DNA of 64,000 nt from Mariprofundus sp. KV (GCF_013387475.1 NZ_VWNB01000004.1:143786-207785); one strand, 5' to 3'; counted from the stretch's first letter, positions 26,401-35,060 are shown. Numbers and translations are program-made. Notes: generated from the sequence alone by a model not told the origin.

Positions 26401-27289
26401 GGAAAACAAGAATATCACCAAACGGATCGACCGTGGCTGCCTCATCGACCGCCTCAACTATCGCCTGTGGCAGGTCACGATCCCGGTCATCCTCGTCTCC
26501 TTCAATGGGGCGATAGTGAATATCAACAGGATAACTGCGTCCGGAAACCTCAATGATCGGTGCCTTGTTAAAGAATTCGGAGAAGCGCTCTGTATTGATC
26601 GTGGCCGAGGTGATTATCACCTTCAGATCGCGGCGTTTGGCCAACAGCTGCTGCAGAAATCCGAGCAGGAAATCGATATTCAGGCTGCGCTCATGCGCTT
26701 CATCGATGATGATGGTGTCATAAGCCAATAGCAGCGGGTCACTCTGAATTTCGGCCAGCAGGATGCCGTCGGTCATCAGTTTGATGTAACCCTCTTTTTT
26801 GGTCTGATCGGAGAAACGCACCTTGTAACCGACATACTCACCGACTTTGCTGCCCAGCTCCTGGGCGATGCGGGTGGCAACCGAGCGGGCAGCGATGCGG
26901 CGCGGCTGGGTATGACCGATCTGGCCTGCGATACCGCGCCCCAGCTCCAGACATATTTTCGGAATCTGGGTGGTTTTTCCCGAACCGGTCTCACCGGCAA
27001 TGATCACCACCTGATGTGCCCGGATCGCTTCTGCTATCTCATGGCGTTTGCCTGAGACAGGAAGCTCTTCAGGATAAGAGGGTTGTGGGCGGTTGCTTTG
27101 GCGCTGCTGATAACAGTGCGTAGAGCGCTCAATCTCTTTGGCCAGTTTGGCTAGTGAGAGATCAATCGGTTTTTTCTGCTTCAGCCGGTGGGAGAGTCCA
27201 TGCAGCTTTTTGGTGAGGCCGCGCCGATCCACAAGCATGCAACACTCCAGCTTTCCGAACAGCTCATTTATCGTTTGAGAATCACCAGT
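23405..27289 (-). CDS. hrpA: ATP-dependent RNA helicase HrpA
   Basis: This roughly 1294-residue DEAH-box helicase has GETGSGKTTQ (Walker A), DEAH, SAT and QRSGRCGR, followed by the HA2/OB region and the long HrpA-specific C-terminal domain. E. coli HrpA is 1300 residues and aligns end to end in style (AHQVVIIAGETGSGKTTQ, then TQPRRIAARSVA). The family acts on ribosomes and mRNA; HrpA was recently linked to rescue of stalled ribosomes. The start is placed at the ATG at 27289 (MTGDSQ), matching the E. coli N-terminus; an ATG at 27331 would add 14 residues. Confidence 0.95.
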   Translation of the reverse strand, partial: TGDSQTINELFGKLECCMLVDRRGLTKKLHGLSHRLKQKKPIDLSLAKLAKEIERSTHCYQQRQSNRPQPSYPEELPVSGKRHEIAEAIRAHQVVIIAGETGSGKTTQIPKICLELGRGIAGQIGHTQPRRIAARSVATRIAQELGSKVGEYVGYKVRFSDQTKKEGYIKLMTDGILLAEIQSDPLLLAYDTIIIDEAHERSLNIDFLLGFLQQLLAKRRDLKVIITSATINTERFSEFFNKAPIIEVSGRSYPVDIHYRPIEGDEDDRDRDLPQAIVEAVDEAATVDPFGDILVFLPGEREIREATEALHQHAMSNTEVIPLLSRLSPAEQDKVFQSHRGRRIVLATNVAETSLTVPGIRFVIDSGLARISRYSARTKVQRLPIEPISQASANQRSGRCGRIAAGICFRLYSEESFNNRPAQTDPEIRRTNLASVILQMSNLNLGELSSYPFMDAPEKKAIADGYLLLEELQAVDNNKKLTPIGRKLVRLPVDPRIGRMLLQADSERSLHELLIIASALSVQDPRTRPMDLQQQADEKHRLFADPTSDLLSWLKLWNWYHEQARHLSRSKLRKLCHDRFLSYIRLREWHDLHGQLLAIVREMKMKPNSEAAKPDAIHRALLAGLLSHVGLYDDEKRNYMGARNLRFSIFPGSALFKKPPKWVLCGELVETTRLYGRSAAAINPAWLEELAPHLIKKSYSEPHWSSKRAQVAAYEKVSLYGLPIIGRRLIDYGPVDPVVSREMFIRHALVQFEYRTPGKFFAHNQRLIKELEKLEAKSRRRDLLAEEQVSFDFFDAIIPDGIYSGKLFEQWRKQVEQKRPKLLYLDKKDLLHSDAKAISSNAFPDYFRDGKLQLKLNYHFDPTHKADGVTLIVPLPVLGQLDASRFEWLVPGMLEEKLTLLIKSLPKATRRNFVPAPQFAQAAMESMVFGKGELLERFAQQLARMTGVNPDREEWNPEAIPSHLKMKFKVTGESGKMIEIGNDLRALQTKYAENSRQSLQAIDTVQMLEREGITRWDFGDLPESLSTTRQKLQLQFFPALQDHGQSVAIRIFESRHEAEQVMRKGLRRLFMLHLHQQVELLKKNTPQLQKLTLRYALIGDPATLKDELIQAAFDKIFMTDPLPRTTSAFQDRLDRGRPKIVTEASRLADNVTAALIAHTDLVAALTAVRSPQLKLVANDITRQMERLIYPGFIAATPAQWLPHLPRFIEAARIRIAKAGRNLKQDGQHAEAVERLWERYAARLESTQKMKGDSESIEAFRWLIEELRVSLFAQELKTSTPVSLKKMESLWQALK

Positions 27290-27382
27290 CATAAGAGCGG
27301 GGCAGTATATCTGATTGCGACTCTGGTGCACCCTGCTGTTGGAATTTCACATTTTTTTTGAATCTTTGCTATACTCACCGCA

Positions 27383-27420
27383 GTCGCCTGTCTGAAACGT
27401 TCAATGGGCAGGCAGGCGAC
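27383..27420. other. Strong hairpin upstream of the yqiA-like gene
   Basis: GTCGCCTGTCTG at 27383 pairs with CAGGCAGGCGAC ending at 27420 (12 pairs, one G-T wobble, 14-base loop). It lies in the 234-base divergent gap between hrpA and the alpha/beta-hydrolase gene, about 15 bases after a TATACT (27370-27375). No T run follows, so it is more likely a 5' leader structure or a binding site than a terminator. The rest of the gap holds nothing I can identify. Confidence 0.45.
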
Positions 27421-27523
27421 TTCCTTCTATCTCCCTGATACCTTATGCATCCGCCTTCTCTGTGAGTGCCTCTTTTGATCTGCTCATCAGAGTGTTCAGC
27501 CGGAAAGATGAAGAGGAGATGAT

Positions 27524-28087
27524 ATGAAGGTGATCTATCTGCATGGGTTTGCCAGCTCTGGAAATAGCAGTAAAAGCGACTGGCTGCGTGAGCAGTTCGC
27601 CGACAGTGAATTTGAGTTTGTCTCGCCCGATCTGCCGAATAATCCCGCTCAGGCGATCTCTTTTCTGGATGACTACCTTGGCAGACTTGCAGATCACAAG
27701 GTCTGCCTGATCGGTACCTCTCTGGGCGGTTTTTATGCTGCTTTTTATGGCGCCAAACATGGCTGGCCAGCTGTGCTGATTAATCCGCTGGCTGATGTGT
27801 ATGATCTGATCAACTCGGCTATGGGTGAGAATGTGAATTTCGCGACGGGTGAATCCTTTGTGATGCATCGCGCTGATGCCGATGCACTCACTGGCATGAG
27901 TGAAGCGATGGGAAAACCAGCGGCAGCTTCGCTACTGCTTCTTGATCAGGGGGATGAGTTGCTCGACTACAGCAAGGCTATCGCCCGTTTTGGCAGTGAA
28001 TCACGGACACATCTTTTTGATGGTGGTTCACATCGCTTTGATCATCTGCCGGAGGCAATGCCGGAGATTCTGTCTCTCATAACTTAA
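27524..28087 (+). CDS. YqiA/YcfP-family alpha/beta hydrolase
   Basis: The 187-residue protein begins MKVIYLHGFASSGNSSKSDWL and has the nucleophile elbow GTSLGG near residue 68, a late Asp (LLDQGDELLDY) and a C-terminal His (GGSHRFDHL), completing a Ser-Asp-His triad. These match the UPF0227/YqiA esterase family (about 190 residues). The substrate is unknown. GAAGAGGAGATGAT upstream of the ATG at 27524 is a good ribosome site. Confidence 0.85.
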   Translation: MKVIYLHGFASSGNSSKSDWLREQFADSEFEFVSPDLPNNPAQAISFLDDYLGRLADHKVCLIGTSLGGFYAAFYGAKHGWPAVLINPLADVYDLINSAMGENVNFATGESFVMHRADADALTGMSEAMGKPAAASLLLLDQGDELLDYSKAIARFGSESRTHLFDGGSHRFDHLPEAMPEILSLIT

Positions 28088-28199
28088 GAACAACTGCAAT
28101 TGCGAGCAGAATGGAAAACATCTGTTATAATCAGTACACAGCATGGAGTCTGTTACACCTGACTCTGTATGAGTAACGCTGCAGTAAAGGAGGTACGAT

Positions 28200-28538
28200 T
28201 TGAGTAGTGAACGCCGCAGCAGTGGTCGCCGCGCCCTGGAGTTGCCTGCCGGATCCGGACTCGCGCTCTATAGCAATAATCAACCGATAAATGTTCTGGA
28301 AGTGCTGGATCTCTCACCATTTGGCATAGGCCTTGAAGTCGATAGCAGGATTGAAACTGGCTGCCGGGTGAGCTTGAGCTATCACTACACAACAACGGAC
28401 ATAGAGGTTCATGGTACAGTGGTTTGGAGTTCAGGCAGAAGTGAAGATGGACCTGCTGTTTTTAGGGTGGGTATCTATCTTCAGGAGGATGAATCAGCGC
28501 TGAATGTGGAACTGTTTAACGCTATGACTGCCCGATAA
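28200..28538 (+). CDS. PilZ-domain protein
   Basis: This 112-residue single-domain protein starts with a TTG at 28200, with AAAGGAGGTACGA directly upstream. The PilZ c-di-GMP signature is present: an N-terminal Arg-rich motif (ERRSSGRRALELP) and DLSPFGIGLEV, followed by the barrel strands (VHGTVVWSSGR). It probably binds c-di-GMP and signals to an unknown partner. A TATAAT at about 28131-28136 is a likely -10 box. It is the first of three PilZ-like genes around pepN. Confidence 0.82.
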   Translation: MSSERRSSGRRALELPAGSGLALYSNNQPINVLEVLDLSPFGIGLEVDSRIETGCRVSLSYHYTTTDIEVHGTVVWSSGRSEDGPAVFRVGIYLQEDESALNVELFNAMTAR

Positions 28539-28638
28539 GAGAGCTTTTCAATATTAAGAAAACAAGTCTGCACATTTTTTCATTTTTTGTTCTATAATAG
28601 ATTCAAGCAAGGGTATTTCATGAATCAGGAGAATGATT

Positions 28639-28935
28639 GTGTCAGTCGAACAGCGAAAGGATGAGCGGTTTGCAGCCAGAGAGCTGTCTAAAGGGGAGCT
28701 CTACCATCCCAATTCCGGACAGTACCTGAGAGTCAAAAGCGTACGTGATGTCTCTATTGATGGTATCGGTCTGATGGTGGATGCCTTTCTGGAGCAGGGC
28801 GAGAAAATCCGTCTCGGCTTTAAATATGGCAGAAGCCATATTCAGATGTATGGCCGGGTGATCTGGTGTTCCCCTGCACCCTCCGAACTCTCTGAAGGCG
28901 ATTCTACTTTATTCATGCTGGGTGTAAGCCTGTAA
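28639..28935 (+). CDS. PilZ-like protein, paralogue of the gene at 31782
   Basis: The start is a GTG at 28639, six bases after AGGAGA; the ATG at 28633 is too close to that site. The 98-residue product has EQRKDERFAARELSKGEL, then DVSIDGIGLMV and YGRVIWCSP, a PilZ-type layout with a shortened Arg motif. It is over half identical to the protein at 31782-32084, with shared blocks ELSKGEL, SGQYL, SVRD and GRV.WCSP. Both are preceded by CTATAAT about 50 bases upstream. The divergent RxxxR region means c-di-GMP binding is not assured. Confidence 0.78.
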   Translation: MSVEQRKDERFAARELSKGELYHPNSGQYLRVKSVRDVSIDGIGLMVDAFLEQGEKIRLGFKYGRSHIQMYGRVIWCSPAPSELSEGDSTLFMLGVSL

Positions 28936-29055
28936 CAAGAAGCTGCATCTTTTCTGATTACTGTTCGCGCCACTTCAAACAGTAGTAGTGCGCTTCATTT
29001 GGGTTTTACCTCAGCAGCCTCTAGTCTGCCCCGAACTTTTTCCGGGATGGTATTC

Positions 29056-31668
29056 ATGACGCAGCCACAAACCGTATATCTGAAAGATTATCAATCGCCG
29101 CCATTTCTGGTTGATCATGTGGCGCTCGATTTTACGCTGCACCCCTCTGCTACCGAAGTGTTGAGCAGGGTGAAGTATCGTAGAAATCCTCTGGCAGCGG
29201 CAGGCGCAGCACTTGAACTGGACGGCCATGATCTTGAGCTGCTTAGCCTCAAAGTCGATGGGCAGAGCCTGGATGCAGCTGGGTACCAACTGCACAGGGA
29301 GGGCCTGAGCATCGACAACCTGTCAGAGGAATTTGAGCTGGAGATTATCACCCGCATCAATCCCGAGGCCAACAGCGCTCTTGAGGGGCTCTACCGCTCA
29401 GGCGGCAACTACTGCACCCAGTGTGAGGCTGAGGGTTTTCGCCGTATCACCTATTATCAGGATCGACCCGATGTGATGGCGCCCTTTGATGTGCGTATTG
29501 TAGCTGATAAACAGGCAAATCCCGTGCTGCTTAGCAATGGTAATCCAACAGGAGCAGGCGAGCTTGAGGGAGGTTTGCACTGGGCTGAATGGTCTGATCC
29601 GTTTGCCAAACCCTGCTATCTGTTTGCACTGGTGGCGGGTGATCTGGCCTGTGTGCAGGGCTGTTATCAAACGGCTTCAGGGCGTGATGTGATCTTGCGG
29701 ATTTATACTGAAGCCCATCATATCGATCACTGTGACCACGCTATGGCATCCCTGAAACGGGCTATGGCGTGGGATGAGCAGCGCTTTGCTCTGGAGTATG
29801 ACCTTGATCTGTTCATGATTGTTGCTGTCGATGATTTCAATATGGGGGCGATGGAGAACAAGGGGTTGAATATCTTCAACTCACGACTGGTCTTTGCCAG
29901 CCCGGAGACGGCCACCGATGATGATTATATTGCCATTGAAGCGGTGATTGGGCATGAGTATTTCCATAACTGGACCGGTAACCGGGTGACCTGCCGCGAC
30001 TGGTTCCAGCTCAGTCTGAAAGAGGGGCTGACGGTATTCCGGGATCAGGAGTTTACTGCCGATTGTCATTCGCGGGCGGTAAAACGCATTGAGGATGTGC
30101 GTCTTCTGCGCAGCCATCAGTTTGCTGAGGATGCAAGCCCGATGGCGCATCCGATTCGTCCTTCCTCCTATATGGAGATCAATAATTTTTATACGGTGAC
30201 TGTCTATGAGAAGGGGGCTGAGGTGGTGCGCCTCTACCAGAGTCTTCTCGGTGTGGACGGTTTTCGGCGCGGTATGGATCTCTATTTTAAGCGCCATGAC
30301 GGGCAGGCTGTCACTACCGAGGATTTTCTTGCCGCCATGGCCGATGCCAACAATAGAGATCTTTCGCAGATGCAGCACTGGTATGAGCAGGCGGGCACAC
30401 CAAGGCTGAAGGTCTCTATGGATTATGATGAAGAGAGACAGCGCTGCACGTTGCACGTTTCACAATCCTGTCCGGCCACACCGGAAGCGGTTGAGAAAAA
30501 ACCGTTCCTTATTCCGCTCACACTGGGTCTGCTGCTGCCTGATGGCAGACCACTGCCGCTGCAGCTAGAGGGAGAGAGTCAGCCGAAGGGAGAAGAGCGA
30601 ACCCTGCTGATCACTGAACAGCGTCAGGCCTTTACATTTATCCATGTGGCGGAGAGGCCTCTGCCATCACTGTTGCGCGGTTTCTCAGCACCTGTTGATC
30701 TCGATTACCCCTATTCGGCTGAGGAAAATGCTTTTTTAATGGCGCATGACAGCGATGCCTTCAACCGCTGGGCTGCAGCGCAAAGGCTGGCGATGCAGAC
30801 ATTGCTGGCCATGCTTGCCGGGCAAAAGCCGGAAGCGGCTGTTGCAACTGCTTTCGGCCAGCTGCTTCAAGATCCCGGTGTTGATGCTGCACTGAAGGCT
30901 GAGGCGCTGACACTGCCTTCAGAGTCTGATATTGCTGAGGCCACTGCTCCTGCTGATCCCGGATGCATTCATACCGTGCGCGAGCAGTTGCGCCTGTTTA
31001 TTGCTTCAGCCCTGCGTGATGATCTTGAGGCCATTTACCACCAACTGTCGGCTGTTTCAGGATTGGATGACCAGGCGATGCAGCAGCGTAAGCTGAAAAA
31101 TGTCTGTCTGGGTTACCTGATGGCGCTTCATAGTGAGGCTGCAATCGAACTGGCCTGGTGTCAGTTTAATGCGGCGGAGAATATGACAGATCAGTATGCC
31201 GCTCTCTCTCTGCTAGCCCGTTGTGATTGTGATCAGCGCATGCAGGCACTGGCACTGTTTGAGCAGCAGTGGCGTGATGATGCCAATGTGATGGATAAGT
31301 GGTTTGCAGTGCAGGCATCCTCGTCACTTCCGGAGACGCTGACAGCAGTAGAGGGGCTGATGAGACACCCCAAATTTGATCTTCGTAATCCGAACAAGGT
31401 TCGCGCTGTGATTGGCAGCTTTGCCATGCGTAACCCTGTGATCTTCCATGCGCTGGATGGTAGTGGTTATCGCTTTGTGGCTGATCAGGTGTTGACGCTT
31501 GATCGACTCAATCCGCAGATTGCCTCACGTATGGTGCGTGCGCTGATGAACTGGAAACGGTTGGAACCAAAGCGCAGTGACTTAATGCGTGGCCAACTGC
31601 AGCGCATTGCCGATGCCGATGGTATCTCTGCTGATGTCTATGAGATAGTCAGTAAAAGCCTCTGCTGA
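29056..31668 (+). CDS. pepN: Aminopeptidase N
   Basis: This 870-residue M1-family zinc aminopeptidase has the GAMENKGLN substrate motif and the zinc site HEYFHNWTGNRVTCRDWFQLSLKEG (HExxH...E) near residues 300-325. Length equals E. coli PepN (870), as does the start MTQPQTVYLKDYQ; the ATG at 29056 was chosen on that basis, although the upstream site (CGGGATGG) is weak. It degrades cytosolic peptides. Confidence 0.96.
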   Translation: MTQPQTVYLKDYQSPPFLVDHVALDFTLHPSATEVLSRVKYRRNPLAAAGAALELDGHDLELLSLKVDGQSLDAAGYQLHREGLSIDNLSEEFELEIITRINPEANSALEGLYRSGGNYCTQCEAEGFRRITYYQDRPDVMAPFDVRIVADKQANPVLLSNGNPTGAGELEGGLHWAEWSDPFAKPCYLFALVAGDLACVQGCYQTASGRDVILRIYTEAHHIDHCDHAMASLKRAMAWDEQRFALEYDLDLFMIVAVDDFNMGAMENKGLNIFNSRLVFASPETATDDDYIAIEAVIGHEYFHNWTGNRVTCRDWFQLSLKEGLTVFRDQEFTADCHSRAVKRIEDVRLLRSHQFAEDASPMAHPIRPSSYMEINNFYTVTVYEKGAEVVRLYQSLLGVDGFRRGMDLYFKRHDGQAVTTEDFLAAMADANNRDLSQMQHWYEQAGTPRLKVSMDYDEERQRCTLHVSQSCPATPEAVEKKPFLIPLTLGLLLPDGRPLPLQLEGESQPKGEERTLLITEQRQAFTFIHVAERPLPSLLRGFSAPVDLDYPYSAEENAFLMAHDSDAFNRWAAAQRLAMQTLLAMLAGQKPEAAVATAFGQLLQDPGVDAALKAEALTLPSESDIAEATAPADPGCIHTVREQLRLFIASALRDDLEAIYHQLSAVSGLDDQAMQQRKLKNVCLGYLMALHSEAAIELAWCQFNAAENMTDQYAALSLLARCDCDQRMQALALFEQQWRDDANVMDKWFAVQASSSLPETLTAVEGLMRHPKFDLRNPNKVRAVIGSFAMRNPVIFHALDGSGYRFVADQVLTLDRLNPQIASRMVRALMNWKRLEPKRSDLMRGQLQRIADADGISADVYEIVSKSLC

Positions 31669-31704
31669 TCTGACAACAAGAAGAGCTAAACCCGTATTTT
31701 GAAT

Positions 31705-31737
31705 AGGGACGGAAGCGTCCCCGGAGCGTTTTTTTTC
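31705..31737 (+). terminator. Probable terminator after pepN
   Basis: GGGACG gaag CGTCCC forms a 6-pair stem at 31705-31720. It is followed, seven bases later, by eight T at 31729-31736. The gap between stem and T run is longer than ideal, so the call is tentative. A TATAAT at 31741-31746 just after it probably starts the next PilZ transcript. Confidence 0.45.
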
Positions 31738-31781
31738 TCCTATAATCAATTAGAAGCATCTTTGATTGTAGGGGGACAGTT

Positions 31782-32084
31782 ATGGGCGTTGAACAACGTA
31801 AAGAAGAGCGCAGCTCTGCCCCTGAACTCTCGAAAGGCGAGCTGTTCCACCCCGGTTCAGGCCAATACCTGCATGTGGAGAGTGTGCGTGATCTCTCATT
31901 TACAGGCATAGGATTAAAAGTGGAGGCTCCTCTGGATGAGGGTGAGGAGATTCAGTTGGGCTTTAAACATTTCGGTAGAGCCGGGTTTCAAATCTATGGC
32001 CGTGTGGTCTGGTGTTCTCCTGTTACAGATGAGGTGTCTGGTGATCAATCCACAGTATCCTTTATGATGGGGATCAGTATATAG
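31782..32084 (+). CDS. PilZ-like protein, paralogue of the gene at 28639
   Basis: The 100-residue protein starts with ATG at 31782 after GTAGGGGGACAG. It has EQRKEERSSAPELSKGEL, DLSFTGIGLKV and YGRVVWCSPV in the same order as its paralogue on the other side of pepN. It looks like a dispersed duplication. The N-terminal Arg motif is even weaker here (only one Arg left before SSAPE), so ligand binding may be lost or altered. A TATAAT at 31741 lies 41 bases upstream. Confidence 0.78.
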   Translation: MGVEQRKEERSSAPELSKGELFHPGSGQYLHVESVRDLSFTGIGLKVEAPLDEGEEIQLGFKHFGRAGFQIYGRVVWCSPVTDEVSGDQSTVSFMMGISI

Positions 32085-32130
32085 CGTTGCTGGACTCCGC
32101 CTGGAATGCATGCAGCTTAAGCCAGCCATG

Positions 32131-32613
32131 ATGAATATAGATAAATCTGAAATCCTCTCTCTGATCATGGAGCAGTTGCGTCTTGATCTTACCTCACTTG
32201 AGCAGGCTGTTGCGATTGCCCGTGATACAGCAACACATAGCGATTGTCTGGGATCCAGTAAATATGAAACGATGGGTCTGGAAGCCTCGTATCTTGCACA
32301 GGGGCAGGGTCGACGCCTGCTGGAGATCGAACGCGCTCTGGAATATTTCAGGCGTTTATCCCTTGCCGGGCCGTCGCCGGTGGCACTCCTCTCCTCACTG
32401 GTGCTGCTGGATGATGAGCAGGGGAATCGGCAGCTGTTATGGCTGGCCGCAGAGGCAGGTGGATTGAAGGTTCAATATCGCGATACGATGGTCACAGTGA
32501 TCACACCCAGGTCGCCACTTGGTAAGGTTCTGACCGGCAGGTCTGTAGGGGATGAGTTTGAGATCAATATCGCCGGAAAAGTCCGTAGCTATGAGCTCTC
32601 AGCGATCTATTAA
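32131..32613 (+). CDS. GreA/GreB C-terminal-domain protein
   Basis: The roughly 160-residue protein has an N-terminal helical region (MNIDKSEILSLIMEQLRLD; KYETMGLEASYLAQGQGRR resembles the GreA coiled-coil start DNAEYHAAREQQ) and a C-terminal GreA/B FKBP-like fold ending SPLGKVLTGRSVGDEFEI, then KVRSYELSAIY. This is the pattern of Gre-factor homologues that bind RNA polymerase. The acidic tip pair needed for transcript cleavage is not evident, so it may act differently from GreA. The start is uncertain among Mets at 32110, 32128 and 32131. Its stop overlaps the convergent lipoprotein gene stop by 4 bases. Confidence 0.72.
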   Translation: MNIDKSEILSLIMEQLRLDLTSLEQAVAIARDTATHSDCLGSSKYETMGLEASYLAQGQGRRLLEIERALEYFRRLSLAGPSPVALLSSLVLLDDEQGNRQLLWLAAEAGGLKVQYRDTMVTVITPRSPLGKVLTGRSVGDEFEINIAGKVRSYELSAIY

Positions 32614-33773
32614 GGTCTTACGCTTTCAAATCCCGGATCAGCCAAAATGTGATGGGTACTAAAGCCATTCCATAGCGAGTCATCTGTTGTGTAGTTCTGT
32701 TCACTTTGGAATGATGGCTTAAGAGGGGGGATCATCTGATTGGCTTGTGCAAGCTTGTTATTATCCGGTTGAGCCTGTGGTTGATGAACCGGCTCTTCAC
32801 TGCCCGGCACAAAAATAGAGTGATGCGCCCAGGCGCTGGAGCCGTCCTGCAGGCGAACGAAATACCAGTCGCCCTGTTTTTGCATGCGGGTCACCACATC
32901 ACCCTTTTGCAGCTGTTGAATCACTTCGCTATCACTGTCAGGGGCGGTTCTGATTTCAGCACTGTTGAGATCAACGGTCATCTCACCATTGACGGCCATC
33001 TGAATCTGGGCGTTTGATCGTGCATAGGTCTCTGCGATGAACTTTGTCTCCCCATTCAGCCCTTTAGCCAAATGGCGAGCCGCCGCCTGCACCGTCTGAA
33101 ACAGGGCATCCCGACTCTGCTCAGGGTTATCAATAAGTTTCGAAAAGGTTTTATAGGATTCAGCGTTACCCGCATATGGCACCATATTGATATCACCAAA
33201 CAGATATTTCATCACCTGCAGTGAGGTGACATCAATCCCTATGGTGAATCGGTCACTGTAGAGAACCTTCCTGGTCGTTGGTTCTATCAGTTCAGCCAGT
33301 ACAAAGATGGATGGTTTGTAAGGCTCCAGAGGACTCCGGGACCAAAATCCGACATTTCTCAGTTCAACCTTGAGGATGGCATCCATCTGTTTGGTCAGCT
33401 GCTTCTGCTTGCCCCGGTAGTAGTCCCAGTAAGCTCTGTTTGAGCTGCTCGTACTGATCCCCTTCTGCGCCAGTGCATTGAGCAGTGACTCTTCAAAGAG
33501 AGTGTTGCAGATCCTGTTTATCGAGCCTGCGTGTTGTGTATACCGATTAGCCCGATGAATGAGCAGGGCTGTGTCGATCAGTATACCGGAGCTCCCCATG
33601 GCGAGAATGACCGGATTGACCTGTTGAATCATCAACATTTTGGTTTTTTCTATTTTGGCGATTTCAATGTTTACGATCCTGGTTTCCAGAAGCGGCTGCA
33701 GCGGTTTTTTTGCCAAACCACATGAGCAGAGCAGAAGAAGCAACATGCATATAGAAATATGTTTTACTGTCAT
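32610..33773 (-). CDS. Lipoprotein with C-terminal SH3b domain, paralogue 1
   Basis: The 387-residue protein has a lipoprotein signal peptide with lipobox LCSC-G at about residues 15-19. A roughly 230-residue domain follows (KPLQPLLETRIVNIEIAKIE; ILKVELRNVGFWSRSPLEPY; VLYSDRFTIGIDVTSLQVMKYLFGD), then a bacterial SH3-like domain (about 270-330; VDLNSAEIRTAPDSDSEVIQQLQKGDVVTRM) and a polar 60-residue tail. It is closely related to the next gene (33915-34913) but with a longer tail. It may be an outer-membrane or peptidoglycan-associated protein; function is unknown. Confidence 0.8.
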   Translation of the reverse strand: MTVKHISICMLLLLLCSCGLAKKPLQPLLETRIVNIEIAKIEKTKMLMIQQVNPVILAMGSSGILIDTALLIHRANRYTQHAGSINRICNTLFEESLLNALAQKGISTSSSNRAYWDYYRGKQKQLTKQMDAILKVELRNVGFWSRSPLEPYKPSIFVLAELIEPTTRKVLYSDRFTIGIDVTSLQVMKYLFGDINMVPYAGNAESYKTFSKLIDNPEQSRDALFQTVQAAARHLAKGLNGETKFIAETYARSNAQIQMAVNGEMTVDLNSAEIRTAPDSDSEVIQQLQKGDVVTRMQKQGDWYFVRLQDGSSAWAHHSIFVPGSEEPVHQPQAQPDNNKLAQANQMIPPLKPSFQSEQNYTTDDSLWNGFSTHHILADPGFESVRP

Positions 33774-33914
33774 GAACTACACCGGCGCCTTGGTCGTATA
33801 AGGGTTTTGCGGCGCGAACCATACGCATGAAGGTGGCTATAACAAGCTTAGTTATACCGGAAAGGATCGTGAGTCTTATGTCAGCTAGGCCATGCAGCCT
33901 TGCATAAGTAGACT

Positions 33915-34913
33915 TTAGTTCGTGGTTACAACCTCTTGGCCCTTCAAGAATATTGAGTGATGCACCCAGGCGCTGGAGCCGTTGTCTTGCAACCGAACGT
34001 AGAGCCATTCACCCTGTTGTTGCATTTTGGTTGCGATAGTGCCTTTTTTTAATTTACGCAGAATTTTGCTTTTGGTGCTAGGGCCACTTCTGGCTCGTGC
34101 TCCCTTCACATCAACGATCAGGTCATCTGATGTTGCGACTTGTACCTGAGCAGCAGATTTAGCGTAGGTTTTCATGATCGTTTTACTCTCGCCATTAAGC
34201 CCTTTTGCCATGTGGCGGGCTGCTGCAGCCACAGTTCTTAGAAGAGCTTTGCGGCTCTGTTCAGGGTTTTTCAGCAGTTTGTCAAAGCTGTCGTAGGATG
34301 GGGTTTTACGCAGATTTGGTACAATATTGATGTCGCCATAGAGGAATTTCATCACCTGTAGAGAGGTGATGTCGATACCCATGGTAAAGCGGTCACTATA
34401 CAGTACCTCCCGAGTCGCCGGATCTATCAATTCGGCCAGCACAAAAACCGAGGGCATATAAGGATCCAAAATGCTCTTGGACCAGAAGCCTAGATTTTTT
34501 AACTCAACCCTGAGGATGGCATCGATTTTTTTGGTTGCCTCTTTTTGCTCGCCTTTATAATAATCCCAGTAATATTTTTTTTGAGACTTTGCCTTAATAC
34601 CCTTTTTCGACAGATTTTTTAGTAGCGATTCCTCAAATACGCTGGTGGCCATCTGGTTTACTTCACCGGCAGACTGTTTATATTCATTCGCCCGTTGAGC
34701 AACAATCGCTGTGTCGAGCAGCAGACCGGAAGAGCCCATGGCGAGGATGACCGGATTAACCTGTTGAATCATCAGTACTTTTCCTGTTTCCACCTTGGCG
34801 ATTTCAATATGGTTCACCCTGCTTTCCAGTACCGGCTGCAGTGGTTTTTTAACTGCGGCGCACGAGCAGAGGGCCAGAATCACAAGACATAAAGATAGCT
34901 GTTTAACAGACAT
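33915..34913 (-). CDS. Lipoprotein with C-terminal SH3b domain, paralogue 2
   Basis: The 332-residue protein has lipobox LCSC-A. It shares the layout and many exact blocks with the preceding paralogue, for example VLMIQQVNPVILAMGSSG, LYSDRFTMGIDITSLQVMK and AARHMAKGLNGE. The SH3b part (GARARSGPSTKSKILRKLKKGTIATKM) is more basic than in the paralogue and the protein stops soon after it. A 141-base gap lies between the two. Tandem duplication with drift in charge of the cell-wall-type domain suggests differing targets. Confidence 0.8.
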   Translation of the reverse strand: MSVKQLSLCLVILALCSCAAVKKPLQPVLESRVNHIEIAKVETGKVLMIQQVNPVILAMGSSGLLLDTAIVAQRANEYKQSAGEVNQMATSVFEESLLKNLSKKGIKAKSQKKYYWDYYKGEQKEATKKIDAILRVELKNLGFWSKSILDPYMPSVFVLAELIDPATREVLYSDRFTMGIDITSLQVMKFLYGDINIVPNLRKTPSYDSFDKLLKNPEQSRKALLRTVAAAARHMAKGLNGESKTIMKTYAKSAAQVQVATSDDLIVDVKGARARSGPSTKSKILRKLKKGTIATKMQQQGEWLYVRLQDNGSSAWVHHSIFLKGQEVVTTN

Positions 34914-35060
34914 GGAAAGTACCGGAACCTTAAAATTGGGTTTTACGCACGAATAGTGCGTAAACTCGCATCAGATACAAGTTAAGATGTGCTGGAGATC
35001 ACAGTCGGAGTCAGGTGGTTATACCTTGGTGAGGATAGTGACTCCGGTTCAAGTTGCCAG

